DNA from: Archegozetes longisetosus
Taxonomy: Eukaryota; Arthropoda; Arachnida; Sarcoptiformes; Trhypochthoniidae
Assembly (NCBI GenBank): GCA_018873245.2
Contig: JAEMBT020000001.1
Location: 13,202,220-13,266,219 of the forward strand
Direction of reading: 5' to 3'
Length of the DNA: 64,000 bases
In this document: positions 33,891 through 47,354 of the stretch, one piece after another
Numbering within the stretch: the first letter of the stretch is position 1
How the letters are laid out: every line of letters begins with the position of its first letter
Notes under the pieces: generated by a model
The model's database searches: none
What the model was told of the DNA's origin: nothing
The model's input: the letters and a program-made list of their open reading frames with translations, nothing else
Program-made: the position numbers and the translations under genes

Positions 33891-34254
33891 AAGGAATAAT
33901 TGATATATTTATAAAAAATGCATTCAATAACAAAAACACGTGCTTTATGTTATTTAATTGAAACATTTAATTCTGAGAGTGTATGTAATTATAAATGATT
34001 CCTAAATACATGACAACGAGCTCTCCATCAGACGCTATCCGTATCTATCGCGCTTTATTTTGTTTTAGGGTGTACGTTAGAGAAAATGAAGCAATATATT
34101 TAAAGTCAAAAGTGATAAACAACATAACTGCACGCATAATCAGATATTACCAAGTTATAGTTCTTATCAAAGCTTAGTTATGCAGTCATTTATTCATAGA
34201 AAGAGAACTATTTTTGAACTCAATTCTACAAAGCATATTCAATAATACATTTTT

Positions 34255-35323
34255 AGCTTGATTTTTGATTAGTGTTGTTTGAGTTTGTCTTTTGTTTATT
34301 TGAGACATTTTGCTTGTAATTACAACTTTATATCTATTAAACTTTAATGCATACTTTAGATAGTAGTTTTGTTAACTTTAACTTTTCTTATACACTGTTT
34401 AGTTTTCTATACTGTGCATTTTTCAAATCAAGCTTCATTTAAGAGCTAAAGTTAAGAAAACTATACCTTATTGCATGAAAACCTAGAAAAAGTATTTGTT
34501 CATAAAATTTTTATTTTAGAACTTATAATGAAAATCTTTTATCTATGTGTTTATTAAATGCTATAATTTGGTTAAATGAAACTTTTATAATTTAATTGTA
34601 CGCCCTTCTGAAGATATGCACTTTTGAAGACGCATTTTCATACTATCAAGAAACTAAGCCAAGTAATCAGGTCCAAACCCTTGCCATATGCCGTTAATTT
34701 TTTCATTTTTAAAGTGACGCCAAACTGTTGATGAGTCCACTTTAGGAGATCCTCGTGAATAGGCAATTTCGGCAATTCGAGCACATGAAAACTTGGGATA
34801 GAATTGGCTAAGTTTGAAATTCGCTTTTTGTCAGATGCTGACAACTTTTGACGCCTACCGCTTCTAGCCTTGCGTTGGATATCTTTTCTCGACTCAATCC
34901 TTTTTTTAATGCTATAAACTGTCGAAAGAGGTATTTGTGTCAACTTTTGGACTTTTTTGGGATCTTTTATCCCCGATTTCACCAAATAAAAGACTTGTCT
35001 ACGACGTTCTAATTCCATAGCTATTGAATTTAAGAATTTCGCGCCTTTTCTCAAGATTTTTCGGTTGCATTAAATTTTGTTTTATATCGCTTAAAACTAC
35101 TTTTAAAGACCTTTAAATCGGTATATCGTTTGTGAGATTTGACAATTGATAACGCATTTAAATTAATTAATTAAGTTCAAGAATACTTTTCTAGATTTTT
35201 ATGCAATAAGGTATATTATCTAAAGTATGCCTAAAGGATTAATAGATATAAAGTTGTAATTACAAGTAAAACATCTCAAATAAGACAAAGAAAAATTCAA
35301 ACAGGAAAAATCTAAAATCAAGT
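34255..35323 (-). mobile_element. Tc1/mariner-type element with long inverted repeats, decayed
   Basis: Ends from AGCTTGATTTTTGATTAG inward on the left and the inverted copy on the right share more than 120 bases, including TTGTAATTACAACTTTATAT and GCATACTTTAGAT, and further in TTATTGCATxAAAA. A small inverted segment (about 34370-34470) sits only in the left repeat. The middle carries a truncated transposase (34638-35054). Confidence 0.75.
34638..35054 (-). pseudogene. Truncated Tc1-like transposase, N-terminal HTH
   Basis: The frame holds RRRQVFYLVKSGIKDPKKV and LSTVYSIKKRI, a Tc1-type paired helix-turn-helix, then basic ARSGRRQKLS and a second HTH-like piece. The frame changes around 34780, after which another frame reads ITYSRGSPKVDSSTVWRHF-like sequence. 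The catalytic DDE domain is absent, so this is a non-functional remnant inside the long-TIR element. Confidence 0.72.
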
Positions 35324-35890
35324 TGAGAAGAGTTAAGAGTGTACTATTGGAGCATTATATGAATTGTATTCAATAAATAAGTGTTTTTTTTATGAGTGAC
35401 TAAGTTTTGATAAGAAATTAGTGACATCTGATTGAACGTGCTGTTACATTTTTTTCACTTTTAACCTTAAATATATTATATTTCATTTTCTCTAATGTAC
35501 TACCGCGAAATAAAGTCCTTCTGGCTGACTATTAACTCGATGCACATTATTAAGAAGCTGTATGTTTTGTTTTATCGTAATGATGTGTGCTTTTAGCTAA
35601 AGACGTGCACTTTATGTTTTCAATACTTTACAAAAAAACATTTTTCGTAATACTCAACATTTACTCTTTTGATAAACTGTCTCATAACCGATTAGATAAA
35701 AATATGAGTCTTGATTTCCTATCAATTATTTTATGATAGAAGAACTTTATTTCTCAAGTGCACATTTCTGAAGTAATGTTTCGTATGTAGAACTGTACAG
35801 GAAAGTTTTACATAGCTGAACAGGTGCTCCACCTATTTTAATCAATTAATCAATCATTGGTTAATAGTATTGATGCTCTACATATATATT

Positions 35891-36094
35891 CAGATGAACT
35901 TCACATAAGGCATTGCATACTTTATGAATACAGAAGCGGTTCTGATGCAAGAAAAAGGCTCACACGAAGATTTTTACTGTTGCTGAGACTCATCGCACGC
36001 GAGTAAACAGTACAAATCTTCGTGTGAGCCTTTCTTGCATCAGAACCGCTTCTGTATTCATAAAGCATGCAATGCCTTATGTGGAGTTCATCTG
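35891..36094. repeat. Near-perfect hairpin, arms 90 and 87 bases
   Basis: Arms 35891-35980 and 36008-36094 (outer end CAGATGAACTTCACATAAGG; inner end CACACGAAGATTT) are almost identical in inverted order, with a loop of 27 bases. A few small indels only. No flanking duplication assigned. Confidence 0.92.
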
Positions 36095-36344
36095 AAGACA
36101 TGGCTTAAGAACTACTTGTCACTAGATATCAAAATTAATTCCAGAAGAAAATTGTAGACAAATAACACATGTATAGAAATGCAACTGAAATTGATTTTTA
36201 AACATGACCATTCTTAAAAAAATAATGTTGATTAAGACGTGATCAAAATCTGTAGACTTTCTTTCCAACCTCATAAAATAATGCGTTGACATAGCTCTCA
36301 AACTTTAGTGATTGTCAAATAAACGAGTTTCTCAGTCTATCCGT

Positions 36345-37727
36345 TTATTTCATAGTATTCGCGACCTTATTCGTAAGTAGAAAGAATCGACAGAATATTG
36401 CGAACATCTGTACCGTAAAGAATGTCCTTTCAAATGATTTCATATTAAAGAATCTAAAATTCATGAAAAGTCTTACTTTGAATGTGATAAATGGCGTCAT
36501 AATGAAATGATTACCACATGAAAAGCCAACCAGAAGTCTGTTATTGCCCATTCTTTCTATTGTATTCAATAGCTAAATACGATAGTTAAAATCATTTATT
36601 TACTTACACTACAAATTATAAAAACAGTTTGCAAAACTAACTTTGATTTTGTTCTTCAATTCAATATTGGAATTCGAGTGAAAATAAAATTTAAACAAAT
36701 TTTTATATGAATTTGAAGATTCCTTATTAATCGACGCAGTGATTAAGTTAATCTTATAATGAGAGGAAAGCCAAACGATAGAGAAGAATAGCGAAAATAG
36801 TAGATTCACGAGAAGTAAGTCTTCAAAGAAAACCTGTTGTAAAATCATTAGGTTCATGGGTATCAAAGTGTAAGTCAGTGCAAGTAAATATTTAGACCAA
36901 AATTTGTTGTGAAGATTAATATCATTACAGATATTGTTGTGTTCCTCCATTAGTTCTAAGACTGTTCTAGAATTGAGGAAAAATTTATCCTTATTTGTGT
37001 TCAATAATTTGTTATTAAATGATTTAAATCTAAATTTGCAATAATAACAAACAATGAGATAATAGAAAAAACTATAAGACATTATTAATAAGACTATAAT
37101 AACTAATCCAGAATAGAAGAAAGCGCTTAATATTCCGTAAATTATCATTTCTGTCCAGTCAAAAAAAATTATTAGAACGGTAATTGAGATCAAAATTATA
37201 AATAATTCATCCATTCGAATCAAAATTCCAATAAGTGATAAAATATATCTAATTTTTTTAACGAATTCTTTATATTCATTTTCATCATATATTCTGATTG
37301 TACTCTTATCCTGTAATCCTTTCAAAACTTTAATGATACGAAGCCATCCAAAATAATTCTCTTCTTTAATGTTAAAAAGTAAAATAACTATGAAAGAGAG
37401 CACTAAGCCAGACATCGCAATCAAGTAATAGAATTCAGTTAAACCTCCGACATGTTGAAAGGTATCTAAATAATATTTAGGGACTTTCCCGTTCTTCACA
37501 TTGATTAAAGTGATAAACAATTTAAGAATATTAAACAATAACCAAACACATATAGCATATGATCTAAGTTTTTGTTTTCTTTTCTTTATATCAGAGTGAA
37601 AATAGTTATTGATATCATATCTAAACATAAGTCCATATTTATAAAGTGGTAAATCTATATTTTTGATAACTAAGTCGTGATTATTATTTTCAAATTCATT
37701 CACCTCCTGTTCTGAATTCACATTCAT
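36345..37727 (-). CDS. Gustatory-receptor-like 7TM protein, copy 3
   Basis: Exons 37727-36642, 36572-36477 and 36407-36345 join in phase 0, 414 residues. The layout matches copy 2: long exon 1 with six hydrophobic segments and EEHNNICNDI/NKFWSKYL, exon 2 with the last membrane segment (LVGFSCGNHFIM), exon 3 with the tail (FLLTNKVANT). Donor of intron 1 is GTTAGT, better than in the other copies; intron 2 uses GTAAGA and GGTACAG. It is the best-kept of the three copies and supports their models. Very close to copy 1 (both begin MNVNSEQ or MDVNSEQ). Confidence 0.82.
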
Positions 37728-40700
37728 TTCGAGAGTTTCTTATCATTAAAAATTGAACAACTAAGTTATTATTGTATTTTCAGTTTTATAACTTTCAAAT
37801 TTTCTTTTCAACTACAGTTTCTTAACTCTCGTTTATGAAATATGAGATAAGAACTCAAAATTACTTAAGAATTTCTAATGAACTGAAACTAATATAATTA
37901 TATAGAAATTACGCTAACAATAGTATTTGCTTCATAAGAGAAGGAAAGAACAGCTGTTATTTGGTTGCCATTTCTCGGTTAAAATGCATTTTTCAATTTG
38001 ACGGTAAAACTAGGAGAAATAATTTTAGCTGGAATTTATTTTTCAAATTTCTCGAAAAATTGTGAAGATGTATTTTAACATTAAAGTCTGATTTAGAAGG
38101 CCAAAAGTTTGTAAATTTATATCTGTTAAATAGTTTTTTATCATTAAATACTTAAAATTTTTTAACTTATTAGCTAAATCTAAATGATATTTTGATTAAT
38201 TGCTATTCATAAAGATATTTTCTTAATTTCAGATGATAATCATTATTAAAAATGTAATTATTTTCATGAATCTATCCGTCATTTTAAAGCTGATCTCAAT
38301 CGAATTAGTCGAACTTTTAATCTGAGGTTATTTTCGGTTGAGATCTGTTAAAACCGATAATTTCTAACCGAGTTATTAGTGGCCTATAGATTTACTTACT
38401 TTCATTATGTAATTAAACTTCAAGAACGTCAGTAACATTTAGTTCGTGCAAACATAAGTTCATTTCGTGTGAAAACCCAATCAATTTTTAATTTAATCAT
38501 AAATCATAAGATTTCTCTTTTTAAAGTTTCCATTGACATTTTGAATATGCAGAGCAGGAATGAACTTTAACAGCATGCGTGACAACGGCAAAAGGACAAT
38601 TTATCCTCTCTATGATACGTATCGTTCTGAAGTCAATTTATAATTGTGATTCACTTTGTTTGCCTTCAATAATTAACTACTGAACCTCATGTTATATGAA
38701 TTATTATAGAAAGTTGATATCTTCACAAAACGATCAATTCTTGTTATGCAATGTTACGGATTGATCGGGTGTACTTTTTTCGTTGCGTTACAAGCTCTTT
38801 ACAGATTACAGACTTAATTAGAATATATCTTAAGTCACAAATTTTCCATCTAGATATTGGCTCTATCAACGTAGTGTCTTTTGTAATCATTTGTTCTGAA
38901 AACCTATTTTTACTCAAAACATTTAATATCCTAATGTAATGAAAGGAAAGTTAGTTAAAACGCATAGAAATATAACTCATTATACGCATTAAAAATTGCT
39001 TTGAACAATAAAACAAATACTACTCTTATGTTGGAAAACCACAAATCACTTATTAAATGGACTTAAAGAAAATAGGGGTAAAATAACTTGTATTCCTTTT
39101 CGAAATTTTTATAAATTATGAGTTTGAATTCAAAATATGCTTCAATGAAGTAAATAAGTTTAGTTTAATTGAGAAATAAACGTTAAAATACATTGAAATT
39201 AATATTAAAATAATTGAATATTAACACTTAATGAGGTATAGAATGCGTTAAGTGCAGGCATGCCTAACAAATCATAACCATTGTGTCATTTATTGCATAA
39301 TAAAGTAAATAAATAAATAACAAATTCAAACCAACCTTTGTAAAGTTTTTATATGTTTATAATGAATTTTTACTTATTAATAAACTAAATTCTGTGACGC
39401 GAAATATCTAAAATGTGTGGTAATCCCTGAAAATGTTAAATTTTATGATTCAATAACTTATTATAATGCAGAATTTTCAGTTCAAGAAGCAAAAACAGAG
39501 TTCGAGATCTAATTATCAATAGAACATGATTTTATTGTAAATGTAAAGGAAAATGTATAAGATTATGTTCTTTAAAAAAAATAACTTCTGTACAGAAAAC
39601 TTTTTCGTACACAAACTCATTGTAAAAAATAATTAAAAAATTTAGGTCTGAATGAAAATTAAAGATTGTAGACAAAGTTCTAGTGTATAACACATTTTAT
39701 GTATTAGTTTGAATGAGAAATAGCTGTCTTTAATTTTCTGTTGTGTTTGTTATAATCCCTATACCCTGGAATATTGTTGATGAATACGAGTCTCGTTATG
39801 AAAAGACCTCAGAACTTATCTGAGGGATGGCCAGTTCTCGTTTAAAAACTTAAAATAGTTTTTACAAGCAATCTTTTAGTCCTATAATTTTCATAATTGA
39901 TGTTGATAAAAATTTCAATTATTTTATTTCACAAAACTTTTTTTAAAACTCTTTGAGTACTTAAAATTTCAAACGCTGTATATTTCATAGAAGATATATA
40001 AAAGAACGAAACGGCATGAGAGATAGGTTTGTATAGCAAAAATAGCACTAATATTGAATTGTCGGGAATGTTTTACCCCTAAGCTTTGAATAAAATTCAG
40101 AAAAGAGGCGATTCTGAAATCCCAACTTCGTTTCCTAATACCCGATTTGTCTACATGCGTATGCTTTCAGATGCGAGGTGTCACTTTGCCCCTAAATTAG
40201 TTTTACGTCTTCAGGAGCTAAGGTGTGGTGAAGGATTAAATGTGAAAATTTCATATTCTATTAGATAAAAGAATTGAATTAAATACGAAAAGGGCCATAT
40301 GCAATAAATTAAAACTCCAATAATTGATTCATATAATTTGAATGCATACCTTATTCATTATATCATTTGAAATATGGCAAAAGCATAATATACTGTTTAT
40401 TATGTATTTTATGATTGTTGAGAACTTATTCCGCACATTTTTCGATACAGAGTAATGCATTCTTTAAGCGGCTCTTATTGACTATTTAATAAAAACGCTT
40501 GTTCATTCAAAATAATATTACTATTTTAATTAAGAACTCGATACGAGATACAGTGTCTATCACTTGACTTAATTTTGTATTCTTTTGAAATTCTAGTAAA
40601 ATATTTTCTCTTTTTGAGAATTAATACGATTTAGTAAAGACTACTTTAATCATTATTTGTTGTCAAAAGTGCTGAATAGATGAGACTTGAAACGTAGTTC

Positions 40701-40900
40701 TACATAGAAGGGCAGTGAAGTTCTATTACTTTAAGTATCAGTTAAATACAAGCCCATACAAGGCAAGAGTTTTAGTAAGGAGTAAAAAGCATTGGTTTTA
40801 ATGAAAAGTGTTATTCTCCCAAATAATACCGATGACATATTAAATATGTACAGTAGTCTCTCGTTATATTGAGCGCTCTAATACACTAGAAATCAGTTCA

Positions 40901-40986
40901 ATATTAGGTCAAACCATAAGTAATTGCAAACTTTTTCATGTTTTATTATGAAATAGTTTGCAATTACTTATGGTTTGACCTAATAT
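40901..40986. repeat. Tiny palindrome with mariner-like tips
   Basis: ATATTAGGTCAAACCATAAG and its inverted copy form 30-base perfect stems, with a loop about 20 bases. The TTAGGTC tips and TA flank are those of mariner elements, so this looks like a solo-TIR mariner MITE. Confidence 0.85.
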
Positions 40987-41551
40987 ATCAACAGGGGTTC
41001 ACTATATCGGATTTAGTGTTGAGAGGTCATGGACCTAATAATTTTTTAAAAGTGTTTATTAAACGAGTTATTCATTATATCTGACTTCATTCATAGAGAG
41101 AGATTCAACTGCATCCTCAAAATATAACAGACAAAATCTTTATAAAGACAACTTAATAAAGATTAGGAAAGATCAATCGCTTTTTATTAACTACTCAAAG
41201 TCAATAATATCTAATCATTAGATAAAGTAATAAATTTTGGGTAAATTGCATTTCACTTTGAAATATAAGTTAAGAAATTTGAAATGAAATTTTTATTCGA
41301 AAAACTATAATGAATGCACAAATCTAATAATTTGTTAAAAAAATACCTAATATTATGCTTGATGAAAGCATGCCAATTGAACTATTAATTTGTGATGAGT
41401 TCAACATTATCTATTTATTGAATTTATTAATAGCTACGTTCGGGCTCATTTAAGCTTTAATGTTGGATCAAATTACAAAATCTGCAAAATGCTTTACTGA
41501 TAAGTTTACTTCCTAAATGAATACTAAATTAGATAAGAGAGTAGTATCGTC

Positions 41552-41770
41552 AATTGAAATAAAATCAACATAGTAAAGTGTTGGCTTGCTGCAAATAAAA
41601 ACTTTGAAAATTTATGCAAAGCAGGAAAAAACTATTATTCATAAGTTTGTTGACAATAATAATACAAAAATCTTATTAAAGTTCAAGTCTTTCCTGCTTT
41701 GCAGCAAACTTTTAAAGTTTTTCTATTTGCACTAAAGACAACATTTTACTATGTCGATTTTTATTTCAAC
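41552..41770. repeat. Small foldback MITE
   Basis: ATTGAAATAAAATCAACATAG at the left and its inverted copy at the right; further inside GCAAAGCAGGAAA/TTTCCTGCTTTGC pair. 219 bases, non-coding. Confidence 0.75.
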
Positions 41771-42317
41771 TTACAACGCAGCTTTATGCAATATTTTGCT
41801 ATGTGCTTGGATTTTTTGCTGGAAATGCAGCTTTTAAGACTCTAATCTTTGAGCATAAACTTAAAAATAGTTTAATTACAAGCAAATTTTACAGAAGAGT
41901 TTATCCAATCTTAACGTTATTAATAAAGCATGAATTATAACAAAAGATTCATATGTGTTTCAATTACAGTAGTGGTTAACTTAGCTCATATTCTCTCACT
42001 CTTCAACTAAGGATAAGCTTAACTAATAGTTGGTTATATTTATATTGTTTTCAAAATTATTGTTGAGCCTAATCTTAACTCAATGATAAAGAATATGATT
42101 TATGTTAACGACTCTTTTAATTGAAACACTCATGAATCCCGTGCTATAGTTCATGTTTCATCAAATGGCATTGAAATTGTATAAACTCAAATATTGCACG
42201 TTTTAATCTTTTTTGACGCAAATCAAAGTAGGCTATTGCTTCAAAGCTAAAAAATATTCGATAAGCAATACCAAAAATTGATGGATATTTTCTTAGAAGT
42301 TAAATTTTTGTTATGAG

Positions 42318-42739
42318 TAGGGTTACCAACTTTTTAGGCTTACACGAGACAAGATATTACAAAGGGGGACCAGAGCAAATTTTCAAGAAAATTTTTATTA
42401 AAACATTATACATTTATACGTCATATTTGATAATATAAATTATATTAACTATTTGATTCTATTTTTTGAAATTATACATATTTACTTGATTTTGCATCAT
42501 AAAGCAATTGTTGATTATTAGATACGTGTTCGACAAATTCAGTATAGGTTATAGAGAAATTGACTTTAGTACAAATTTCTGCTTTTATTGTACTGATACT
42601 CAGTCTATTTCTTTCGTTGATTGACGAAATTTTCGAAATACGGGACATTTGACGTCCCGGGAGATAGTCACCCGGGATATGGAACAAAATGTGCCATTCC
42701 AGGACAATTCTGGGCAAACAAGGACGGTCGGCAACCCTG
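42318..42739. mobile_element. hAT-type MITE TAGGGTTACCAAC
   Basis: Tips TAGGGTTACCAAC and inverted CAGGGTTGCCGAC; flanks GTTATGAG (42310-42317) and TTTATGAG (42740-42747), 7 of 8 bases equal. It is similar in tip and in GGGAC-rich sub-ends to 21090-21608. Non-coding. Confidence 0.82.
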
Positions 42740-43622
42740 TTTATGAGAGACAAATTTACTGGTGATAAGTTTTGGCACTTGTCTGGAAAATATCAGCCTG
42801 TTTTCCAATAATTTTATAATCTTGTATCTGGAGATTTACTCTAATAAAAGGGTTACTATTTCCTACATTTCCAATGAAAAATACGAGATCATCTGACCAA
42901 AAACAGGGAGAAGCTTCTTTAACTTTTTGAGTCTGCGGACCACTAAAATTTTAGAAAAATATTTCACTTAACTAATAAATCAATTTTCGAACTCACAAGA
43001 GATTATTCTGTATTAAATGTTAATACAGAATATCTAGATTATCGTAATAACCTAGAATTTTCACAGGTTGTTATGAACAGTAAAATAGAAGTATTTTAGG
43101 GTTACATTGTATGGAAAAGTATTTTATCTGAAAAACAAAAATTGACTCTATTATTGTTTACTCAGAGTTTTTGCATTTAATTGCAAACTTAAGACTTAAT
43201 AACTTATCAATAACACAAATAAATTTAATTAGTAAGAATATAAAAAAGAACTTTCAACTTGTGTTCATCACATGATTATTTGACAATATTGTACAATACC
43301 TGTACAATTAATTATTATTTATTGCTACATCTTTCAGTCATTGTTAAATTTTGAACACAAATTATATGATTGACTATTTTACGATAATTATATGAATTTT
43401 TTAAATTCAAGATTTTTCAGTAATCCATATACATGATCACTAGTCTGACTTTTGAGTGTCAACTAAATCGAGTAATCTTTTCGTTCTACTGATTAGATAT
43501 AAGTATAAAAATCGACGGCTTAGTTTGGAAATTATGTAGAAATTCATTTCTTTACTTTAGTTTGAGCCGTCTTTCAATTATAAAAATTTTTAATTATAAG
43601 TCTATCTTTTATTCTGAAGGAA

Positions 43623-46600
43623 ATGGCAAAAATTATAATTTTGATTTCCATATTATGTTTAGTTGGATACAATAGAGCTCAAAATAATGAAGAGGCTATT
43701 GAAGAGTTGATGAAATTACTAACTGAGACAAAGGAAGAGCTTCAGTATCAGATAAATATGGCTTCAACTACACAAAGCAACCTCGAGAGCAGAATTGATA
43801 GCCTAAATAATAAAGTCACAGGTAAAAATTAAAGCATAATTTAGAATCAAACTATATTTACTCAAAGATAGTCATTCTTACAACTATTACATCTTATTAG
43901 GGATTTTATTCACTTATTTTTCCATTTATCTTTTACTTCGAGATAACGATAGATTACTTTATTGAATAAAATCTTAATACTAAAAGGAATTTATAAGACT
44001 TATTTACTATTTATGAAATTTTCGAAAATCTCAATTTATAAAACTCATTTGAATTGGATCTTTAACAAAAACAGAACAAAATAACTAATTTTTAGCTTTA
44101 TTTTCAGTGAAATAATTGAATTAATTTAATGTTTTTTCTTATCTATTTATAGATATTGCCAGTAAAATCGATAAAATAAGCACCGGAGACAATCTGCCAA
44201 AGGCTAAAAGTAATGAAAAATTATTTTTTAAGAATTGTTTCTATAAAAAAATTAACAGTATTTTATTATTCAACAATCATATCGTAATTAACAAGTAGTG
44301 ATAGACAAGCTCATTTTCACTGAGCCTGACTAAGCTGGGCTTGACAGCCCTGAGCCTAGTATCTCGCACGCCAAATTGCATTCCGCATTCAGAAGGTTGA
44401 ATAGTCCTCAAACTTACCCTCAACTAAAACAATAAAACTTGAATTTTCGTTTTTATCACTTATGGAAGAGCACTTAATATAATAATAATAATAATATCAA
44501 AAATGAAATAACTAAAAATTTTCATTTCTTAAAACTAACTGACCATTGAATGCAAATAAATTTTTAATGAAGTATTTTAAACTAGAATTGCATTGCATTC
44601 AATCATTGAAATGTTCCAATTTAGATAAAGCTAAAGATGAATCAGATTTTTAACAAAACGTTCGCTATCAAAATTTAACACAAAACCTAAGCATATGATA
44701 AGCTAAATTTTGTTGCATGAATATCTAATTACCATTATTTTAATGAGATTTCTTTATAGAAGCTCAACAGGCCCAGCAATATGAGCCTGAGCTTGAGCCT
44801 AGGCTCAGGCTAGCCTATGTCTATTATTAGTAACAGGTCTTCTCTTTAGAAAATTTCAAAGTTAGAGTCCACACAATAGGTCATTATAGAAATTAGCGAA
44901 ATTGATTCTTTACAGTCGTGAGTTCAGATATAGTTATCTTACGTATGCTTGTAGTAAAACTCAATTTTTCGGATATTTATAATAGAATTTTCAACATTTT
45001 ATTCAATAAATACTGTAGACACGATTCTGTTTATTGGGTTAAAAAGTTGAACTCTATATTACCTATCAATAAAATTCAGAGGTGGTAGAAAACCGTATTT
45101 GGAGTGACTCCACATACAATTTAGAGAAATTAATTACAAATAAGGCTGACTCATTATGATAAATAGTGTACAATCTGTCTCTTGGAAAAACTTAAAAATC
45201 TGTTAAAACTCAGATAGATATTAAAATACCATTTATTTTGGGGTAAACATGTTTGAACCTGTAAATATAAGATATAAAAATTAGATTGAAGATTATTTGA
45301 AATTAGATTTACTTTAAGTACAACGTTAAATAAACAACTTTTCGTCGAAGCTTCTTATTTCATCTGATAAGTGATAAATTGAGTTAATTTTCACTAAACT
45401 TTAAGATAAATATATGAACTAGTGGTTTCAAACATTGTTAGGGATGAGTTCTCCACTCTGACCACCAAAAGACAGGATTAGCATAAGAAGATAAAGTAAT
45501 AAAAACTGCATATTAAATTCAACTAGACTAGAAGCTTGGTAAAACTTTTCTAACTTTCGGTTATTAAGAAAAGTTTGATGAATAAATTTTGAATGAGCTA
45601 AAGACATATCAAACTTTTGATAATTGAATTTTAATGAAATAATACTAAACAATAGTTATTATGTTCAATATGGAGCAAGGAAAATTCACTTTAGAAAATT
45701 ACACAAAAATTCAGCGTCTCAAGCAAAATTTTCAAAATATTAGTACGGAAACTCTAAAAGTGTCTGAACTATTCATATCTAAGTTGGATTAGTTTTAAAA
45801 TTCGAAACCAATACTCGTATTTCCCCAAAATTTCAGTTTGAATCTGATACACATAACATATTTCATAATATCCAGTGATTAGGTCAATACATGTATAGAT
45901 ATTTATTAGTCATTTCAACGCTTGAAAAATCCTTCGATGGATAACATATTGACTTCAGATATGACGCTAAAAATAAGTTCTGTAGGTCTGTTCTAATTTT
46001 TATTAGTAACAGTATTGTGGTATATTAGTTTAGGCATCACTGGTTTAGATTAGAAAAGGTATGGTTAGTTAATAAATAGTAGCTTTTATCAAATCACTGG
46101 TGTTACAATGATCTAATTTAACAAATTATCATGATTCCATAAAGTAATGTCAATATAAAAAAGTAGCTAAACATAAAGCATGAGCTCATTCAATTCTGCT
46201 ACGGGTGTGCAAAAATTCGTTTCGTTTTGAATAGTTTTATGTTATTTAACTTGTAAACTGATTATACATTAGCTATCTTGACACATATTTTAGAGAAGAC
46301 TGCTCCACCGCCTGACGATAACGAGAGTGTTTGTGGAAACTGGCAATCATTCAAAGATGAGAAATGCTTCAAAATATACAATAAATACGAAACGAAATCA
46401 TTCGAAAACGCATCAAAAATCTGCTCAGAATTGGAAAGTGGCTCAACTTTGGTATCGATCTCTTCTGCAGAAGAATTCGATTTTATCTCAAAAAGCCTTT
46501 TCGGTAAGAGTAGAATCGTAGATAGTATATGGCTTGGGGCCAAACGATTAAATAGCACTACATTCAAATGGAACGATGGATCATATTTTACGATTCCTGA

Positions 46601-47354
46601 TGAAAAATTAGAACAAGACAGCGAAGAAAATGAGATGAGTGAGGAAGCTGAAAACAATGAAGAAAATGAGAAGAATGAAGAAAATAAGGTTAATGAAGAA
46701 AACAACGAGCCAAAACAAGATATAAACAATTGTCTTGAAATGAAACGTTTATATAGCGGATTAGTGATGGGTCAATATAGTATAGTGCCATGTATGAAGA
46801 AAAATTTAGTTTTATGTCAGAAAGCGCCCAAATGGTCGCTTTCACACCTACAAAAATCTATGGTCAGTATGAAAAAACAGTTAGAGTCTCTCACGACTCG
46901 TTTTACAGAATCAATTTCTGAGAATAAGTTTGATAGTTCTATTGAAGAGTTGAAGAATTCTTTAATACCTGTCGGTTTTATTTATGTTCAATTGCCTTAT
47001 GAAAAATCTCCTCAAGAATTATGGCCATCATTTGAGTGGGATGATGTGAGCGCTAATTATTCAAACGTATTCTTCAGAGTGATTGGAGATGAGACAAAAT
47101 CTTTTGGGAAAATACAAAGAGAAAGTTTTCCGAGAATTTCAGAAGTTTCATCGAGCTATCATCAACATATTAAGGACAAACCAGAGCCTACCTGGGATAT
47201 CGAGTGTCCAACTGAAGGATGGAGTAACTGGTTTATTACAGCTAGAGGTGTTTACCAATATTATACTAATTTTGATGTATACACTCGTTTTTACTATTCT
47301 GGAGGAGAGGTTCGTCCAAGAAATATGGCAATCAAAATATGGGCTAGATCTTAA
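43623..47354 (+). CDS. Secreted C-type lectin fused to a phage tail-collar-like domain
   Basis: Exons 43623-43821, 44153-44209 and 46294-47354 join in phase 1 with GT-AG borders, 438 residues. Order: signal peptide (IIILISILCLVGYNRAQ), a heptad-like acidic coiled coil, a C-type lectin domain starting CGNWQSFKDEKCF with WLGAKR and the WNDGS motif, an inserted Glu/Asn-rich acidic run (about residues 195-225), the closing lectin cysteines, a second coiled coil, and a C-terminal domain with FFRVIG, SFGKIQ and GEVRPRNMAIKIW. The last motif resembles the ETRPKN-x-A ending of bacteriophage tail-fibre collar domains. It is probably a secreted, multimeric recognition protein; the collar identity is by eye. 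EPN/QPD sugar-binding motifs are not evident. Confidence 0.72.
44296..44829. mobile_element. hAT-type MITE in intron 2 of the lectin-collar gene
   Basis: Ends TAGTGATAGAC and inverted TAATAATAGAC with many GAGCCTGA/AGGCTCAG words near both ends, as in the 15965-16850 element style. Flanks TTAACAAG and GTAACAGG agree in 6 of 8 bases, so the boundary is approximate. Confidence 0.6.

Larger units (their letters stand above)
37728..43622. other. 5.9-kb gene-poor region with palindromic elements
   Basis: No supportable gene on either strand. Palindromic or hAT-type elements are listed at 40901-40986, 41552-41770 and 42318-42739. The remainder is AT-rich and low in structure. The upstream part next to 37727 should include the receptor promoter; nothing specific was recognised. 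Confidence 0.45.

Noticed and set aside
40086..40268. 60-codon frame in the gene-poor region
   Set aside because: Short, no domain, no splice context, AT-driven composition.
42472..42753. 93-codon frame on the minus strand
   Set aside because: It lies across the end of the hAT-type MITE 42318-42739; chance frame.
46262..46729. Antisense frame within the lectin-collar gene
   Set aside because: Ser/Phe-rich shadow of the acidic coding strand.
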